NCBI RefSeq assembly: GCF_014645815.1
Contig: NZ_BMML01000001.1
Span: 614,118-678,117, forward strand
DNA length: 64,000 nucleotides
Direction: 5' to 3'
Origin: Streptomyces fuscichromogenes
Lineage (GTDB): Bacteria; Actinomycetota; Actinomycetes; Streptomycetales; Streptomycetaceae
Shown here one piece after another: positions 41,637 to 51,442 of this stretch (positions within the stretch are counted from its first letter, which is position 1; every line of letters begins with the position of its first letter). The position numbers and the translations under genes were made by a program. Below the pieces are notes generated by a model. It was not told the origin of the DNA and ran no database searches. It saw nothing but the letters and a program-made list of their open reading frames with translations.

Positions 41637-43054
41637 CTCTCCCCACGGAGACTGCCCACCCTGAGCTCGAAGGCCTGGGCAAGTACGAATACGGCTGGGC
41701 CGACTCCGACACGGCCGGCGCCTCCGCCAAGCGCGGCATCAACGAGGACGTCGTCCGGGACATCTCCGCGAAGAAGTCCGAGCCCGAGTGGATGACCAAG
41801 CTCCGCCTCAAGGGCCTGCGCCTCTTCGAGAAGAAGCCCATGCCGAACTGGGGCTCGGACCTGTCGGGCATCGACTTCGACAACATCAAGTACTTCGTGC
41901 GCTCCACGGAGAAGCAGGCGGAGTCCTGGGAGGACCTGCCCGAGGACATCAAGAACACCTACGACAAGCTGGGCATCCCGGAGGCGGAGAAGCAGCGCCT
42001 GGTCGCCGGTGTCGCCGCCCAGTACGAGTCGGAGGTCGTCTACCACCAGATCCGCGAGGACCTGGAGGAGCAGGGCGTCATCTTCCTGGACACCGACACC
42101 GCGCTGAAGGAGCACCCGGAGCTCTTCAAGGAGTACTTCGGCACCGTCATCCCGGTCGGTGACAACAAGTTCGCCTCCCTGAACACCGCCGTGTGGTCGG
42201 GCGGCTCCTTCATCTACGTGCCGAAGGGCGTGCACGTGGAGATCCCGCTCCAGGCCTACTTCCGCATCAACACGGAGAACATGGGCCAGTTCGAGCGGAC
42301 CCTGATCATCGTCGACGAGGGCGCCTACGTGCACTACGTCGAGGGTTGTACCGCCCCGATCTACAAGTCGGACTCGCTGCACTCCGCGGTCGTCGAGATC
42401 ATCGTCAAGAAGAACGCCCGCTGCCGCTACACGACCATCCAGAACTGGTCGAACAACGTCTACAACCTGGTCACCAAGCGCGCCGTCGCCTACGAGGGCG
42501 CCACCATGGAGTGGATCGACGGCAACATCGGCTCCAAGGTGACGATGAAGTACCCGGCCGTCTACCTGATGGGCGAGCACGCCAAGGGCGAGACCCTCTC
42601 CATCGCCTTCGCGGGCGAGGGCCAGCACCAGGACGCCGGCTCCAAGATGGTCCACATGGCGCCGAACACGTCGTCCAACATCGTGTCGAAGTCCGTGGCG
42701 CGCGGCGGCGGCCGGACGTCCTACCGCGGTCTCGTCGAGATCGGCGAGGGCGCCGCCGGATCCAAGTCGAACGTGCTGTGCGACGCGCTGCTCGTCGACA
42801 CCATCTCCCGCTCGGACACGTACCCCTACGTGGACGTCCGCGAGGACGACGTGTCCATGGGCCACGAGGCGACCGTCTCCAAGGTCTCCGAGGACCAGCT
42901 CTTCTACCTGATGAGCCGCGGTCTGACCGAGTTCGAGGCGATGGCGATGATCGTGCGCGGCTTCGTCGAGCCGATCGCCAAGGAACTGCCCATGGAGTAC
43001 GCCCTCGAGCTGAACCGGCTGATCGAGCTCCAGATGGAAGGCGCGGTCGGCTAA
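41633..43054 (+). CDS. sufB: Fe-S cluster scaffold subunit SufB
   Basis: SufB forms the SufBC2D scaffold on which clusters are built. The 473-residue protein shows the family core: [25 protein letters not shown] (in parts), [20 protein letters not shown], and near the end [23 protein letters not shown] and [22 protein letters not shown]. The cysteine of VEGCTAP and the glutamates nearby lie in the proposed cluster channel. ATG 41633 is coupled to sufR. Confidence 0.97.
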   Translation: MTLPTETAHPELEGLGKYEYGWADSDTAGASAKRGINEDVVRDISAKKSEPEWMTKLRLKGLRLFEKKPMPNWGSDLSGIDFDNIKYFVRSTEKQAESWEDLPEDIKNTYDKLGIPEAEKQRLVAGVAAQYESEVVYHQIREDLEEQGVIFLDTDTALKEHPELFKEYFGTVIPVGDNKFASLNTAVWSGGSFIYVPKGVHVEIPLQAYFRINTENMGQFERTLIIVDEGAYVHYVEGCTAPIYKSDSLHSAVVEIIVKKNARCRYTTIQNWSNNVYNLVTKRAVAYEGATMEWIDGNIGSKVTMKYPAVYLMGEHAKGETLSIAFAGEGQHQDAGSKMVHMAPNTSSNIVSKSVARGGGRTSYRGLVEIGEGAAGSKSNVLCDALLVDTISRSDTYPYVDVREDDVSMGHEATVSKVSEDQLFYLMSRGLTEFEAMAMIVRGFVEPIAKELPMEYALELNRLIELQMEGAVG

Positions 43055-43111
43055 CCGGACCGCCGTCACCGTCACGCCCCTTACCGTAAGAAAGCGAGCA
43101 GACCGACAGCC

Positions 43112-44296
43112 ATGGCTGAGGCTCAGAACACCCCGGTGGGCTCCACCACCGCCGGCGCCATCGCGGTGGCCGCCGAGTCGACCGTCGCCACGCGCATGAG
43201 CGCGCCCCCGTCCTTCGACGTCGCGGACTTCCCGGTCCCGCACGGCCGCGAGGAGGAGTGGCGGTTCACCCCGCTGGAGCGCCTGCGCGGGCTGCACGAC
43301 GGCACGGCGGTCGCCTCCGGCGACAGCCTGAAGGTCGCGGTGGAGGCCCCCGAGGGCGTCACCGTCGAGCTGGTCGGCCGCGACGACGCCCGGCTCGGCC
43401 GGGCCGGCATCCCGGTGGACCGGGTCGCCGCCCAGGCGTACTCCGCCTTCGAGCAGGCCGGCGTGGTCACCGTCCCCAAGGAGACGGTGCTCACCGAGCC
43501 GATCCGGATCAGCGTGCACGGCCAGGGCGGGGTCTCCTACGGCCACCAGGTCATCGAGCTCGGCGCCTTCGCCGAGGCCGTCGTGGTCATCGACCACACC
43601 GGTGACGTGGTCACCGCCGCCAACGTCGAGTACGTCCTGGGCGACGGCGCCAAGCTGACCGTCGTCTCCGTCCAGGACTGGGACGACCGGGCCGTCCACG
43701 TGGCCCAGCACAACGCCCTGGTCGGCCGGGACGCCAGCTTCAAGTCCGTGGTCGTCACCTTCGGCGGCGACGTCGTACGACTGCACCCGCGCGTCTCCTA
43801 CGCCGGCACCGGCGGCGAGGCCGAGCTGTTCGGCCTGTACTTCACCGACGCCGGTCAGCACCAGGAGCACCGCCTGCTGGTCGACCACAACACCCCGCAC
43901 TGCAAGTCCAACGTCGTCTACAAGGGCGCGCTCCAGGGCGACGACGCGCACGCGGTGTGGATCGGTGACGTCCTCATCGAGGCCAAGGCCGAGGGCACCG
44001 ACACCTACGAGATGAACCGCAACCTGGTCCTCACGGACGGCGCGCGGGTCGACTCGGTGCCGAACCTGGAGATCGAGACCGGCGAGATCGTCGGCGCCGG
44101 CCACGCCTCCGCGACCGGCCGCTTCGACGACGAGCAGCTCTTCTACCTGATGGCCCGCGGCATCCCGGAGCAGGACGCCCGCCGCCTGGTGGTGCGCGGC
44201 TTCTTCGCCGAGCTGGTCCAGCAGATCGGTGTCGCCGACATCGAGGAGCGCCTGCTCGCCAAGATCGAGGAGGAGCTGGAGGCCTCGGTCGCATGA
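43112..44296 (+). CDS. sufD: Fe-S cluster scaffold subunit SufD
   Basis: A 394-residue homologue of SufB and its partner in the SufBCD complex. The beta-helix core (VEYVLGDGAKLTVVSVQDW, GTDTYEMNRNLVLTDGARVDSVPNLEI in parts) and the C-terminal ASATGRFDDEQLFYLMARGIPEQDARRLVVRGF match the family, with the conserved histidine in GAGHASATG. It begins 57 bp after sufB, has its own AAAGCGAG site, and its stop overlaps the Rieske gene. Confidence 0.95.
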   Translation: MAEAQNTPVGSTTAGAIAVAAESTVATRMSAPPSFDVADFPVPHGREEEWRFTPLERLRGLHDGTAVASGDSLKVAVEAPEGVTVELVGRDDARLGRAGIPVDRVAAQAYSAFEQAGVVTVPKETVLTEPIRISVHGQGGVSYGHQVIELGAFAEAVVVIDHTGDVVTAANVEYVLGDGAKLTVVSVQDWDDRAVHVAQHNALVGRDASFKSVVVTFGGDVVRLHPRVSYAGTGGEAELFGLYFTDAGQHQEHRLLVDHNTPHCKSNVVYKGALQGDDAHAVWIGDVLIEAKAEGTDTYEMNRNLVLTDGARVDSVPNLEIETGEIVGAGHASATGRFDDEQLFYLMARGIPEQDARRLVVRGFFAELVQQIGVADIEERLLAKIEEELEASVA

Positions 44297-44622
44297 CAGC
44301 CCCGACCGCTTTCGTACGCGCCTGCGCGCTGAGCGAGCTGGAGGAGGACACACCCAAGCGGGTGGAACTCGACGGCACGCCGGTCTCGGTCGTCCGTACC
44401 GAGGGAGAGGTGTTCGCGATCCACGACATCTGCTCCCACGCCAACGTCTCGCTCTCCGAGGGCGAGGTGGAGGACTGCCAGATCGAGTGCTGGCTGCACG
44501 GCTCCAGCTTCGACCTGCGCACCGGCAAGCCGTCCGGCCTCCCGGCCACGCGCCCCGTCCCCGTATACCCCGTAAAGATCGAAGGGGACGACGTGCTCGT
44601 CTCCCTCACCCAGGAGTCCTGA
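44293..44622 (+). CDS. Rieske-type [2Fe-2S] ferredoxin of the suf operon
   Basis: A 109-residue soluble ferredoxin resembling the BphF-type ferredoxin subunits of oxygenases. Cluster ligands are CSHANV with Cys-His and CWLHGSSFD with Cys-His. Its ATG overlaps the sufD TGA (ATGA). A gene of this type between sufD and sufC is a regular feature of actinobacterial suf operons; it may supply electrons for cluster assembly, but that is inference. Confidence 0.9.
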   Translation: MTAPTAFVRACALSELEEDTPKRVELDGTPVSVVRTEGEVFAIHDICSHANVSLSEGEVEDCQIECWLHGSSFDLRTGKPSGLPATRPVPVYPVKIEGDDVLVSLTQES

Positions 44623-44629
44623 GGCACCC

Positions 44630-45390
<761 letters not shown>

Positions 45391-45394
<4 letters not shown>

Positions 45395-46647
45395 CACAAC
45401 TGCCGGGCCTCCTCGACACCGAGGCGATCCGCAAGGACTTCCCCGTCCTGGACCGACTGGTCCACGACGGCAAGAAGCTCGTGTACCTGGACAACGCGGC
45501 GACCAGCCAGAAGCCGCGCCAGGTACTGGACGCCCTCAGCGAGTACTACGAGCGCCACAACGCCAACGTCCACCGCGGTGTGCATGTGCTCGCCGAGGAG
45601 GCCACGGCGATGTACGAGGGCGCGCGCGACAAGGTCGCCGAGTTCGTCAACGCGCCCAGCCGCGACGAGGTGATCTTCACCAAGAACGCCTCCGAGTCGC
45701 TGAACCTCGTGGCGAACATGCTGGGCTGGGCCGACGAGCCCTACCGGGTGGACCACGAGACCGAGATCGTCATCACGGAGATGGAGCACCACTCCAACAT
45801 CGTGCCGTGGCAGCTGCTCGCGCAGCGCACCGGCGCGAAGCTGAAGTGGTTCGGCCTCACCGACGACGGCCGCCTCGACCTGTCCGACATCAACGAGGTC
45901 ATCACCGAGAAGACGAAGATCGTCTCCTTCGTGCTGGTCTCGAACATCCTGGGCACGGTCAACCCGGTCGAGGCGATAGTGCGCCGCGCCCAGGAGGTCG
46001 GCGCTCTCGTCTGCATCGACGCCTCCCAGGCCGCGCCCCACATGCCGCTGGACGTGCAGGCCCTCCAGGCCGACTTCGTGGCCTTCACCGGCCACAAGAT
46101 GTGCGGCCCGACCGGCATCGGCGTCCTCTGGGGCCGCCAGGAGCTGCTGGAGGACCTGCCGCCGTTCCTCGGCGGCGGCGAGATGATCGAGACCGTGTCG
46201 ATGCACTCCTCGACGTACGCCCCGGCGCCCCACAAGTTCGAGGCGGGCACCCCGCCGGTCGCCCAGGCGGTCGGCCTCGGTGCGGCGATCGACTACCTCA
46301 ACGCCATCGGCATGGACAAGATCCTCGCCCATGAGCACGCGCTGACGGAGTACGCGGTCCAGCGCCTCCAGCAGGTCCCGGACCTGAAGATCATCGGCCC
46401 CACCACGGCCGAGGACCGGGGCGCCGCGATCTCCTTCACGCTCGGGGACATCCACCCGCACGACGTGGGCCAGGTCCTCGACGAGCAGGGCATCGCGGTC
46501 CGGGTCGGCCACCACTGCGCCCGGCCCGTCTGCCTGCGCTACGGAATTCCTGCGACCACGCGAGCGTCGTTCTATCTGTACTCCACTCCGGCCGAGATCG
46601 ACGCTCTGGTCGAGGGTCTGGAGCACGTACGGAACTTCTTCGGCTGA
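45391..46647 (+). CDS. sufS: Cysteine desulfurase SufS
   Basis: A 418-residue PLP enzyme that takes sulfur from cysteine and passes it to SufU. The PLP lysine lies in FTGHKMCGPTGIGVLWG and the active cysteine in RVGHHCARPVCLRYG. NANVHRGVHVLAEEAT and EMEHHSNIVPWQ are typical of the SufS (group II) class. The GTG start overlaps the sufC stop, and sufU follows after 18 bp. Confidence 0.97.
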
Positions 46648-46665
46648 AGGGCGTGAGCTGAGACC

Positions 46666-47133
46666 GTGAAGCTGGATTCGATGTACCAGGAAGTCATCCT
46701 GGACCACTACAAGCACCCGCACGGGCGTGGTCTCAGGGATGGCGACGCCGAGGTGCACCATGTGAACCCGACGTGCGGCGACGAGATCACCCTCCGAGTG
46801 AAGTACGCCGGTACGACGATCGAGGACGTCTCGTACGAGGGCCAGGGCTGCTCCATCAGCCAGGCTTCGGCCTCCGTGCTGAACGACCTTCTCGTCGGCA
46901 AGGACCTGGCGGACGCGCAGAAGATCCAGGAGACCTTCCTGGAGCTGATGCAGTCCAAGGGCCGCCTGGAGCCCGACGACGCGATGGAGGAGGTCCTGGA
47001 GGACGCGGTCGCGTTCGCCGGTGTCTCCAAGTACCCGGCCCGGGTCAAGTGCGCCCTCCTGAGCTGGATGGCGTGGAAGGACGCGACGGCCCAGGCGCTG
47101 GGTGGCGCCGACGCCGAAAGGAAGACGGCATGA
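46666..47133 (+). CDS. sufU: Zinc-dependent sulfurtransferase SufU
   Basis: A 155-residue IscU-like protein. Cysteines in NPTCGDEITL, GQGCSISQAS and RVKCALLSW and the aspartate in CGD are the zinc ligands of SufU, which accepts sulfur from SufS in Gram-positive organisms. The spacing between the second and third cysteine is longer than in IscU, as expected of SufU. The GTG start is at 46666; the stop overlaps the next ATG (ATGA). Confidence 0.95.
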   Translation: MKLDSMYQEVILDHYKHPHGRGLRDGDAEVHHVNPTCGDEITLRVKYAGTTIEDVSYEGQGCSISQASASVLNDLLVGKDLADAQKIQETFLELMQSKGRLEPDDAMEEVLEDAVAFAGVSKYPARVKCALLSWMAWKDATAQALGGADAERKTA

Positions 47134-47462
47134 GCGAGACCGTTGAGATGAAGCCGGCCTCGGAGGAAGAACTCCGCGAGGCGCTGTACGACGTCGTCGA
47201 CCCCGAGCTGGGCATCGACGTCGTCAACCTCGGCCTGATCTACGGCATCCACATCGACGACGCGAACATCGCGACGATCGACATGACCCTGACCTCGGCG
47301 GCCTGCCCGCTGACCGATGTCATCGAGGACCAGGCCAAGTCCGCCACGGACGGCCTCGTCAACGAGCTGCGCATCAACTGGGTCTGGATGCCCCCGTGGG
47401 GCCCCGACAAGATCACCGACGACGGCCGCGAGCAGCTGCGGGCGCTCGGGTTCAACGTCTGA
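47130..47462 (+). CDS. sufT: SufT/MIP18 (DUF59) family metal-sulfur assembly factor
   Basis: A 110-residue DUF59 protein with DVVDPELGIDVVNLGLIYG, the cysteine motif TSAACPLTDVIEDQ, and the C-terminal WVWMPPWGPDKITDDGREQL (20 residues). Family members help mature iron-sulfur proteins. It is the last gene of sufR-B-D-Rieske-C-S-U-T, coupled to sufU and followed by a hairpin. Confidence 0.92.
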   Translation: MSETVEMKPASEEELREALYDVVDPELGIDVVNLGLIYGIHIDDANIATIDMTLTSAACPLTDVIEDQAKSATDGLVNELRINWVWMPPWGPDKITDDGREQLRALGFNV

Positions 47463-47476
47463 GATCCGGCACACGA

Positions 47477-47510
47477 AAGCGGCGGCACCCTGCCAGGGGT
47501 GCCGCCGCTT
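47477..47510. terminator. Terminator at the end of the suf operon
   Basis: AAGCGGCGGCACCC (47477-47490) pairs perfectly with GGGTGCCGCCGCTT (47497-47510) over a 6-nt loop. It ends 9 bp before the stop of the convergent AbfB-domain gene and can serve both strands. Confidence 0.8.
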
Positions 47511-47519
47511 CTCCATGTC

Positions 47520-48404
47520 TCAGCTCAGCCCGTCCACGAGGTCGAAGAAGAAGTCCTGGCGGTTGGTCGTGTTGTAGCCGTACGGGTCCAGGCGCAGCTG
47601 GAAGTTCTTGTGGCGCAGGGCGTAGTTGGGGTAGTTCACCGACTGGAACAGCACGTCGTCCGAGAACGGCGACTTCTGGGCACAGAAGGTGGCGTCCTGC
47701 TTGAAGAGGTTGCTGCCGTCGTTGCTCTCGGCGCGCAGCACGAAGTTCTGGTGGCGCAGGTACAACCCGTCATGTGTGGCGAAGGAGTAACAGGACGCGT
47801 TCGCCAGGCCCTTGACCAGCTCGAAGGTCGAGTCCTCGCGGGACTCGGAGCCGCGGGGCTGGTCGAGGTACACGTAACTGCCGCTCACGTGCCAGTAGCG
47901 GTCCGGGTAGTTGACCGAGCGGACCGACTTCCCGGAGGCACTGGACTGTCCGCCCGAGCCGCCCGAGCCGCCCGAGCTTCCCGAGCCGCCCGAACTCCCC
48001 TTGGACGGGGTGGATTTGGACGGCTTCGTGCCGGACGGCGAGCTCTTCGGACCGGCGGCGGACGAGGTGGCCGTCGCCTCGGCGGACGCGGACGCGGACG
48101 GCGAGGTCGCCGACATGCCCGACGTGCCCTTGTCCGGAGCGGTCGTGTCCGATGCCGACGGCGAGGCGAAGGAGAGCAGACCGGGGCCGTTGTCGGTGTT
48201 CGCGGACACCGTGGGAACCGCCGATGACTCCTTGTCAGGAGCTTGGTGGCTGACGGCTATCGCCGTGACGCAGCCGACGACGGTGGCGATGGCCAGCGTG
48301 CCCGCCAGCCACAGTCTTCGGGTTCCGGGAGCCCGGGATGTGTCGGGGGCCCAGCCGTTCTCCCAGGCGGGATGCGGAGGGGGTTGGGGGGTGGTTTCTG
48401 GCAT
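47520..48404 (-). CDS. Membrane-anchored protein with AbfB (arabinofuranosidase B) sugar-binding domain
   Basis: A 294-residue protein with a short cytoplasmic N-terminus, one transmembrane helix (RLWLAGTLAIATVVGCVTAI, residues about 30-49), a long Ser-, Ala-, Gly- and Thr-rich linker to residue about 160, and a C-terminal beta-trefoil AbfB domain: VRSVNYPDRYW, YSFATHDGLYLRHQNFVLR and FQSVNYPNYALRHKNFQLRLDP (in parts). It has no catalytic domain, so it may bind arabinose-type polysaccharide at the cell surface. ATG 48404 is chosen because GGAGG lies 8 nt upstream. It is convergent with suf. Confidence 0.85.
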   Translation of the reverse strand: MPETTPQPPPHPAWENGWAPDTSRAPGTRRLWLAGTLAIATVVGCVTAIAVSHQAPDKESSAVPTVSANTDNGPGLLSFASPSASDTTAPDKGTSGMSATSPSASASAEATATSSAAGPKSSPSGTKPSKSTPSKGSSGGSGSSGGSGGSGGQSSASGKSVRSVNYPDRYWHVSGSYVYLDQPRGSESREDSTFELVKGLANASCYSFATHDGLYLRHQNFVLRAESNDGSNLFKQDATFCAQKSPFSDDVLFQSVNYPNYALRHKNFQLRLDPYGYNTTNRQDFFFDLVDGLS

Positions 48405-48700
48405 GCGTGGTTCCTCCAGCGGCGCCAAGGCAGCGGCGGCCGGGGGTGTGAAGGTGAGGTGGGTGGACTGTGAAGCAATCGTGGATCACAGAGGTGCACA
48501 CACTAGTGGAGTCGCGAGGCCGCGGGGAGTCGTTTCAGCTAGCGGTTTCTATGAGAATTAAACATCTTCGTGTGACGTACGGGAGGCCGAACGCCGCTCT
48601 TGGTGCCCTCCGGCGGCCCCGCGCCGCCGGGCGTGCTGCCGGGCGTGCTGCCGGGCGCTGTTATGTACAGCCGTACACATCGTTGCGTACACTCGTACAC
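48405..48700. other. Divergent promoter region between the AbfB-domain and SMR genes
   Basis: There is no gene here. It includes an AT-richer patch at about 48538-48572, two and a half copies of GCCGGGCGTGCT (48626-48660) and the SMR operator/promoter at 48664-48698. Confidence 0.6.
48664..48698 (+). promoter_or_regulatory. SMR promoter with two GTAC-N4-GTAC operator sites
   Basis: Site 1 is GTAC-AGCC-GTAC (48665-48676) and site 2 is GTAC-ACTC-GTAC (48687-48698), 22 bp apart, on the same face of the helix. TACACT (48688-48693) in site 2 is a good -10 element, 7 nt before ATG 48701; site 1 covers the -35 position (TGTACA, 18-nt spacing). The TetR regulator just downstream is the natural ligand. 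Confidence 0.7.
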
Positions 48701-49021
48701 ATGGGATACCTGACGCTCGCCGGCGCCATAGCCGCCGAGGTCGCCGCCACGACGGCGATGAAGTACGCGGACGGCTTCAGCAGGTTCTGGCCCTCGCTGC
48801 TGACGGCACTGGGATACCTGGTGTCGTTCCTGCTCCTGGCCCAGACGCTGAAGACCCTGTCGATCGGTACGGCCTACGCGATCTGGTCCGGGGTGGGCAC
48901 CGCGACCATCGCCGCGCTGGGACTGCTGCTGTTCGGGGAGACGCTGACCCTGGTCAAGGTCGCGGGGATCGTGCTGATCATCGGGGGAGTGGTCGTCCTG
49001 AACCTGGGAGGCGCGCACTGA
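48701..49021 (+). CDS. Small multidrug resistance (SMR) family exporter
   Basis: A 106-residue membrane protein with four helices. MGYLTLAGAIAAEVAATTAMKY carries the conserved glutamate (Glu13) of the SMR drug/proton site; GTAYAIWSGVGTATIAALG and GIVLIIGGVVVLNL complete the pattern. EmrE-type members export quaternary ammonium compounds and act as dimers; guanidinium exporters are a related option. The ATG is at 48701, and the stop overlaps the TetR start (TGATG). Confidence 0.93.
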   Translation: MGYLTLAGAIAAEVAATTAMKYADGFSRFWPSLLTALGYLVSFLLLAQTLKTLSIGTAYAIWSGVGTATIAALGLLLFGETLTLVKVAGIVLIIGGVVVLNLGGAH

Positions 49022-49557
49022 TGCCCCGCCGTTACGACCCCGACCGCAGGCAGCGGATCATCGACGCGGCGATCCGGGTCGTCGGCGAGAAGGGCCTCGC
49101 CGGGCTCAGCCACCGCTCGGTCGCCGCCGAGGCGGACGTACCGCTCGGCTCCACGACCTATCACTTCAAGACCCTCGACGAACTGATGGTCGCCGCACTG
49201 CGGCAGGCGAACGAGGGCTTCGCCAAGGTGGTGGCCTCGCGCGGCGGCCTGGCGGACGACCGCGCCGACCTGGCCGCCGAACTCGCGGGCCTGATGGGCG
49301 AATGGCTTGCGGGCGACCGCACCGGCGTCGAGCTGGAGTGCGAGCTCTACCTCGCCGCCCTGCGCCGCCCCGCCCTGCGTCCGGTGGCCGCCGAGTGGGC
49401 CGACGACCTCGCCGCCAGACTCACTCGCCGTACCGACCCCCGCACCGCGCGGGCGCTGGTCGCGCTGGTGGACGGGATCTGCCTCCAGGTGCTGCTCACC
49501 GGAGTTCCGTACGACGAGGAGTTCGCGAGGGAGGTGCTGGCGCGGGTGATCCCCTGA
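49021..49557 (+). CDS. TetR-family regulator of the SMR exporter
   Basis: A 178-residue repressor with an N-terminal helix-turn-helix (RQRIIDAAIRVVGEKGLAGL, then HRSVAAEADVPLGSTTYHFKT) and a helical C-terminal ligand domain containing ARALVALVDGICLQVLLTG. It starts on the last base of the SMR stop codon, so the two genes form one transcript and the repressor very likely controls its own operon through the paired GTAC sites upstream. Confidence 0.93.
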   Translation: MPRRYDPDRRQRIIDAAIRVVGEKGLAGLSHRSVAAEADVPLGSTTYHFKTLDELMVAALRQANEGFAKVVASRGGLADDRADLAAELAGLMGEWLAGDRTGVELECELYLAALRRPALRPVAAEWADDLAARLTRRTDPRTARALVALVDGICLQVLLTGVPYDEEFAREVLARVIP

Positions 49558-49690
49558 CCGCCCGGTCGTCCGCCGCCGTGCGAACTCCTCCCGCAGGTCC
49601 TGGATTCCGCTGCGGGAAACCGTGAACTCTCCCGTCCCCACCGGGCAACAGGAGGTGACACGCACGCATCGACGAACCAGGGGGAGCCTT

Positions 49691-50296
49691 GTGAGCGGAC
49701 CACCGCCGGCCACGACCCGGACGGGGGACGACGCGGAGATCGTCGCCCAGTCGCTGGAGCAGCCGGAGCTGTTCGCCCTGCTCTACGACCGGTACGCGCC
49801 CGACATCCACCGCTACGCGGCCCGGCGTCTGGGCGACTCGGCCGCCGACGACATCGCGGCGGACACCTTCCTGGTCGCCTTCCGGATCCGGTCCCGCTAC
49901 GACCTGACGCGCCCCAACGCCCGCCCCTGGCTGTACGGCATCGCGGGCAACCTCATCGGCAGGCAGCGCCGCACCGAGGTGCGTGCGCTCAGGGCGCTGG
50001 CCCGCACCGGGCAGGACCCGGTCGCCGACTCCTGGGGCGAGTCCTGGGTCGAGGACACCGACAGCCGGATCGCCGCCCAGGGGCCGCTCGCCGGCGCCCT
50101 CGCCGCACTGACGGCGGGCGACCGGCACGTCCTGCTGCTCGTCGCCTGGGCCGAACTCACCTACCAGGAGGTCGCCGAGGCCCTGGACATCCCGGTCGGC
50201 ACGGTCCGCTCCCGGCTCAACCGGGCCCGGCGCAAGGTGCGTACGGCGCTGGGTGCCGATCCGGCATTCGTGAGCGACGCGACGGAGGTGGCGTAG
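49691..50296 (+). CDS. ECF-type RNA polymerase sigma factor
   Basis: A 201-residue sigma factor with region 2 (LLYDRYAPDIHRYAARRLGD, then DIAADTFLVAFRIRSRYD and ARPWLYGIAGNLI) and region 4 (LTYQEVAEALDIPVGTVRSRL followed by NRARRKVR). GTG 49691 follows GGGGAG; the frame is open to ATG 49622, but those codons are poorly conserved in type. The next gene, a single-pass membrane protein, starts 3 bp downstream and is its probable partner. The stimulus is unknown. Confidence 0.92.
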   Translation: MSGPPPATTRTGDDAEIVAQSLEQPELFALLYDRYAPDIHRYAARRLGDSAADDIAADTFLVAFRIRSRYDLTRPNARPWLYGIAGNLIGRQRRTEVRALRALARTGQDPVADSWGESWVEDTDSRIAAQGPLAGALAALTAGDRHVLLLVAWAELTYQEVAEALDIPVGTVRSRLNRARRKVRTALGADPAFVSDATEVA

Positions 50297-50298
50297 CG

Positions 50299-51309
50299 AT
50301 GGACGAGATGACCGAGGTGCGTGAGCTGCGTGCCGGCGTGCCCGTGCCCGACCGCGCGCGGCTCGCGCCGGGGCGGGCGCGGCTGGTGGAGGCGGCGCGG
50401 GCCGGGCAGCGGCACCGGGCGCTGTGGCGGCGGCGGGGGTTCGTGATCGTCGGGGTGGTGGCCGCGGTGACCGCCGTCGCCGTCACCGTCTCGCTGCTGC
50501 TGGGCGGCGCCGCGGGGCGTCAGGTGCGGCCGGCGGCCTCGCCGACCGCGTCTCCGAGCCTGCGGCTCAAGGGGGTGAGCGCGGCCGAGTTCCTGCGCCG
50601 GGCGGCCGATGTGCTCGACACCGAGCCGGACGCCGAGGTACCCACGGCCAAGCAGTGGATCTACACCAGGAGCATGCAGGAGCCGCTGAACGAGCAGGCC
50701 AAGAACGCCACGGGCCCCATGAAGGCGCTGCTGGGCCCCCAGGAGGGCTGGATCAGGTACGACGGCAGCGCGATGGCCGGCCTCGGGCTGGACACCACGG
50801 GCAAGCACCGCAAGCTCAGCATCACCAGGATGCACCTGGAGAACGGCGGGGAGGGCGACGACCGCTCGCCACGCGAGATGTACCGGGTGCTGGCCGCCCT
50901 GCCGGCCGGCGCCGAGCAGACGCTGCGGTCCCTGCGGGAGACGAACGCCATCGCCGACATCAAGGGCGCGTCCCAGGCACGCGACGACTACGACGAGATC
51001 AGCGTCCTGCTGACCGCCGACGTCATGCCGCCCAGGGGACTGGCCTCGCTCTACCGTGCCCTCGCGACCCTGCCGGGCGGAGCGCTCACCGACCACCTGG
51101 TCGAGACCGCCGCCGGGCGCCGGGTGATCGCCCTCGACTACGCCAGGGAGGGCAACCCCAAGACCGGCTGGTCGATGCGGGACCAGTGGCTGATCGATCC
51201 GCAGACGTACCGGATCGTCGGCACCCGGATGATCCAGGGCGGCAAGGTCGTCGGCGGCGACTCGATCGTCGCGACGGCGGTGGTGGACCAGGCCGGCGAG
51301 CGCCCCTGA
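50299..51309 (+). CDS. CU044_5270-type single-pass membrane protein, sigma factor partner
   Basis: A 336-residue protein with a cytoplasmic N-terminus of about 50 residues, one transmembrane helix (FVIVGVVAAVTAVAVTVSLLL in part, residues about 50-70) and a large outer domain (KQWIYTRSMQEPLNEQ, VIALDYAREGNPKTGWSMRDQWLIDPQTYRIVG in parts). The pairing of such proteins with ECF sigma factors recurs in Streptomyces and suggests an anti-sigma or co-sensor role, but it has no recognisable zinc anti-sigma motif. It starts 3 bp after the sigma gene. Confidence 0.8.
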   Translation: MDEMTEVRELRAGVPVPDRARLAPGRARLVEAARAGQRHRALWRRRGFVIVGVVAAVTAVAVTVSLLLGGAAGRQVRPAASPTASPSLRLKGVSAAEFLRRAADVLDTEPDAEVPTAKQWIYTRSMQEPLNEQAKNATGPMKALLGPQEGWIRYDGSAMAGLGLDTTGKHRKLSITRMHLENGGEGDDRSPREMYRVLAALPAGAEQTLRSLRETNAIADIKGASQARDDYDEISVLLTADVMPPRGLASLYRALATLPGGALTDHLVETAAGRRVIALDYAREGNPKTGWSMRDQWLIDPQTYRIVGTRMIQGGKVVGGDSIVATAVVDQAGERP

Positions 51310-51324
51310 CGCCGGCCCCGGACC

Positions 51325-51361
51325 CGGGCGGCCCGCACCACGGGGGAGTGCGGGCCGCCCG
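51325..51361 (+). terminator. Terminator after the sigma/membrane-protein pair
   Basis: CGGGCGGCCCGCAC (51325-51338) and GTGCGGGCCGCCCG (51348-51361) form a perfect 14-bp stem with a 9-nt loop, 16 bp after the stop. Confidence 0.8.
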
Positions 51362-51430
51362 ACGCGTCTTTCGGGGCCCGCCCCGTGAGACGCCCCGCAC
51401 GCTGGTTCGCCTCTGTGGGCCCCGGCCGGT

Positions 51431-51436
51431 TAGGTT
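51431..51436 (+). promoter_or_regulatory. Probable -10 element (TAGGTT) of a leaderless dapD promoter
   Basis: TAGGTT, 6 nt, ATG 51443. No Shine-Dalgarno sequence fits in this space, which supports a leaderless transcript. Confidence 0.45.
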
Positions 51437-51442
51437 GCCCTC

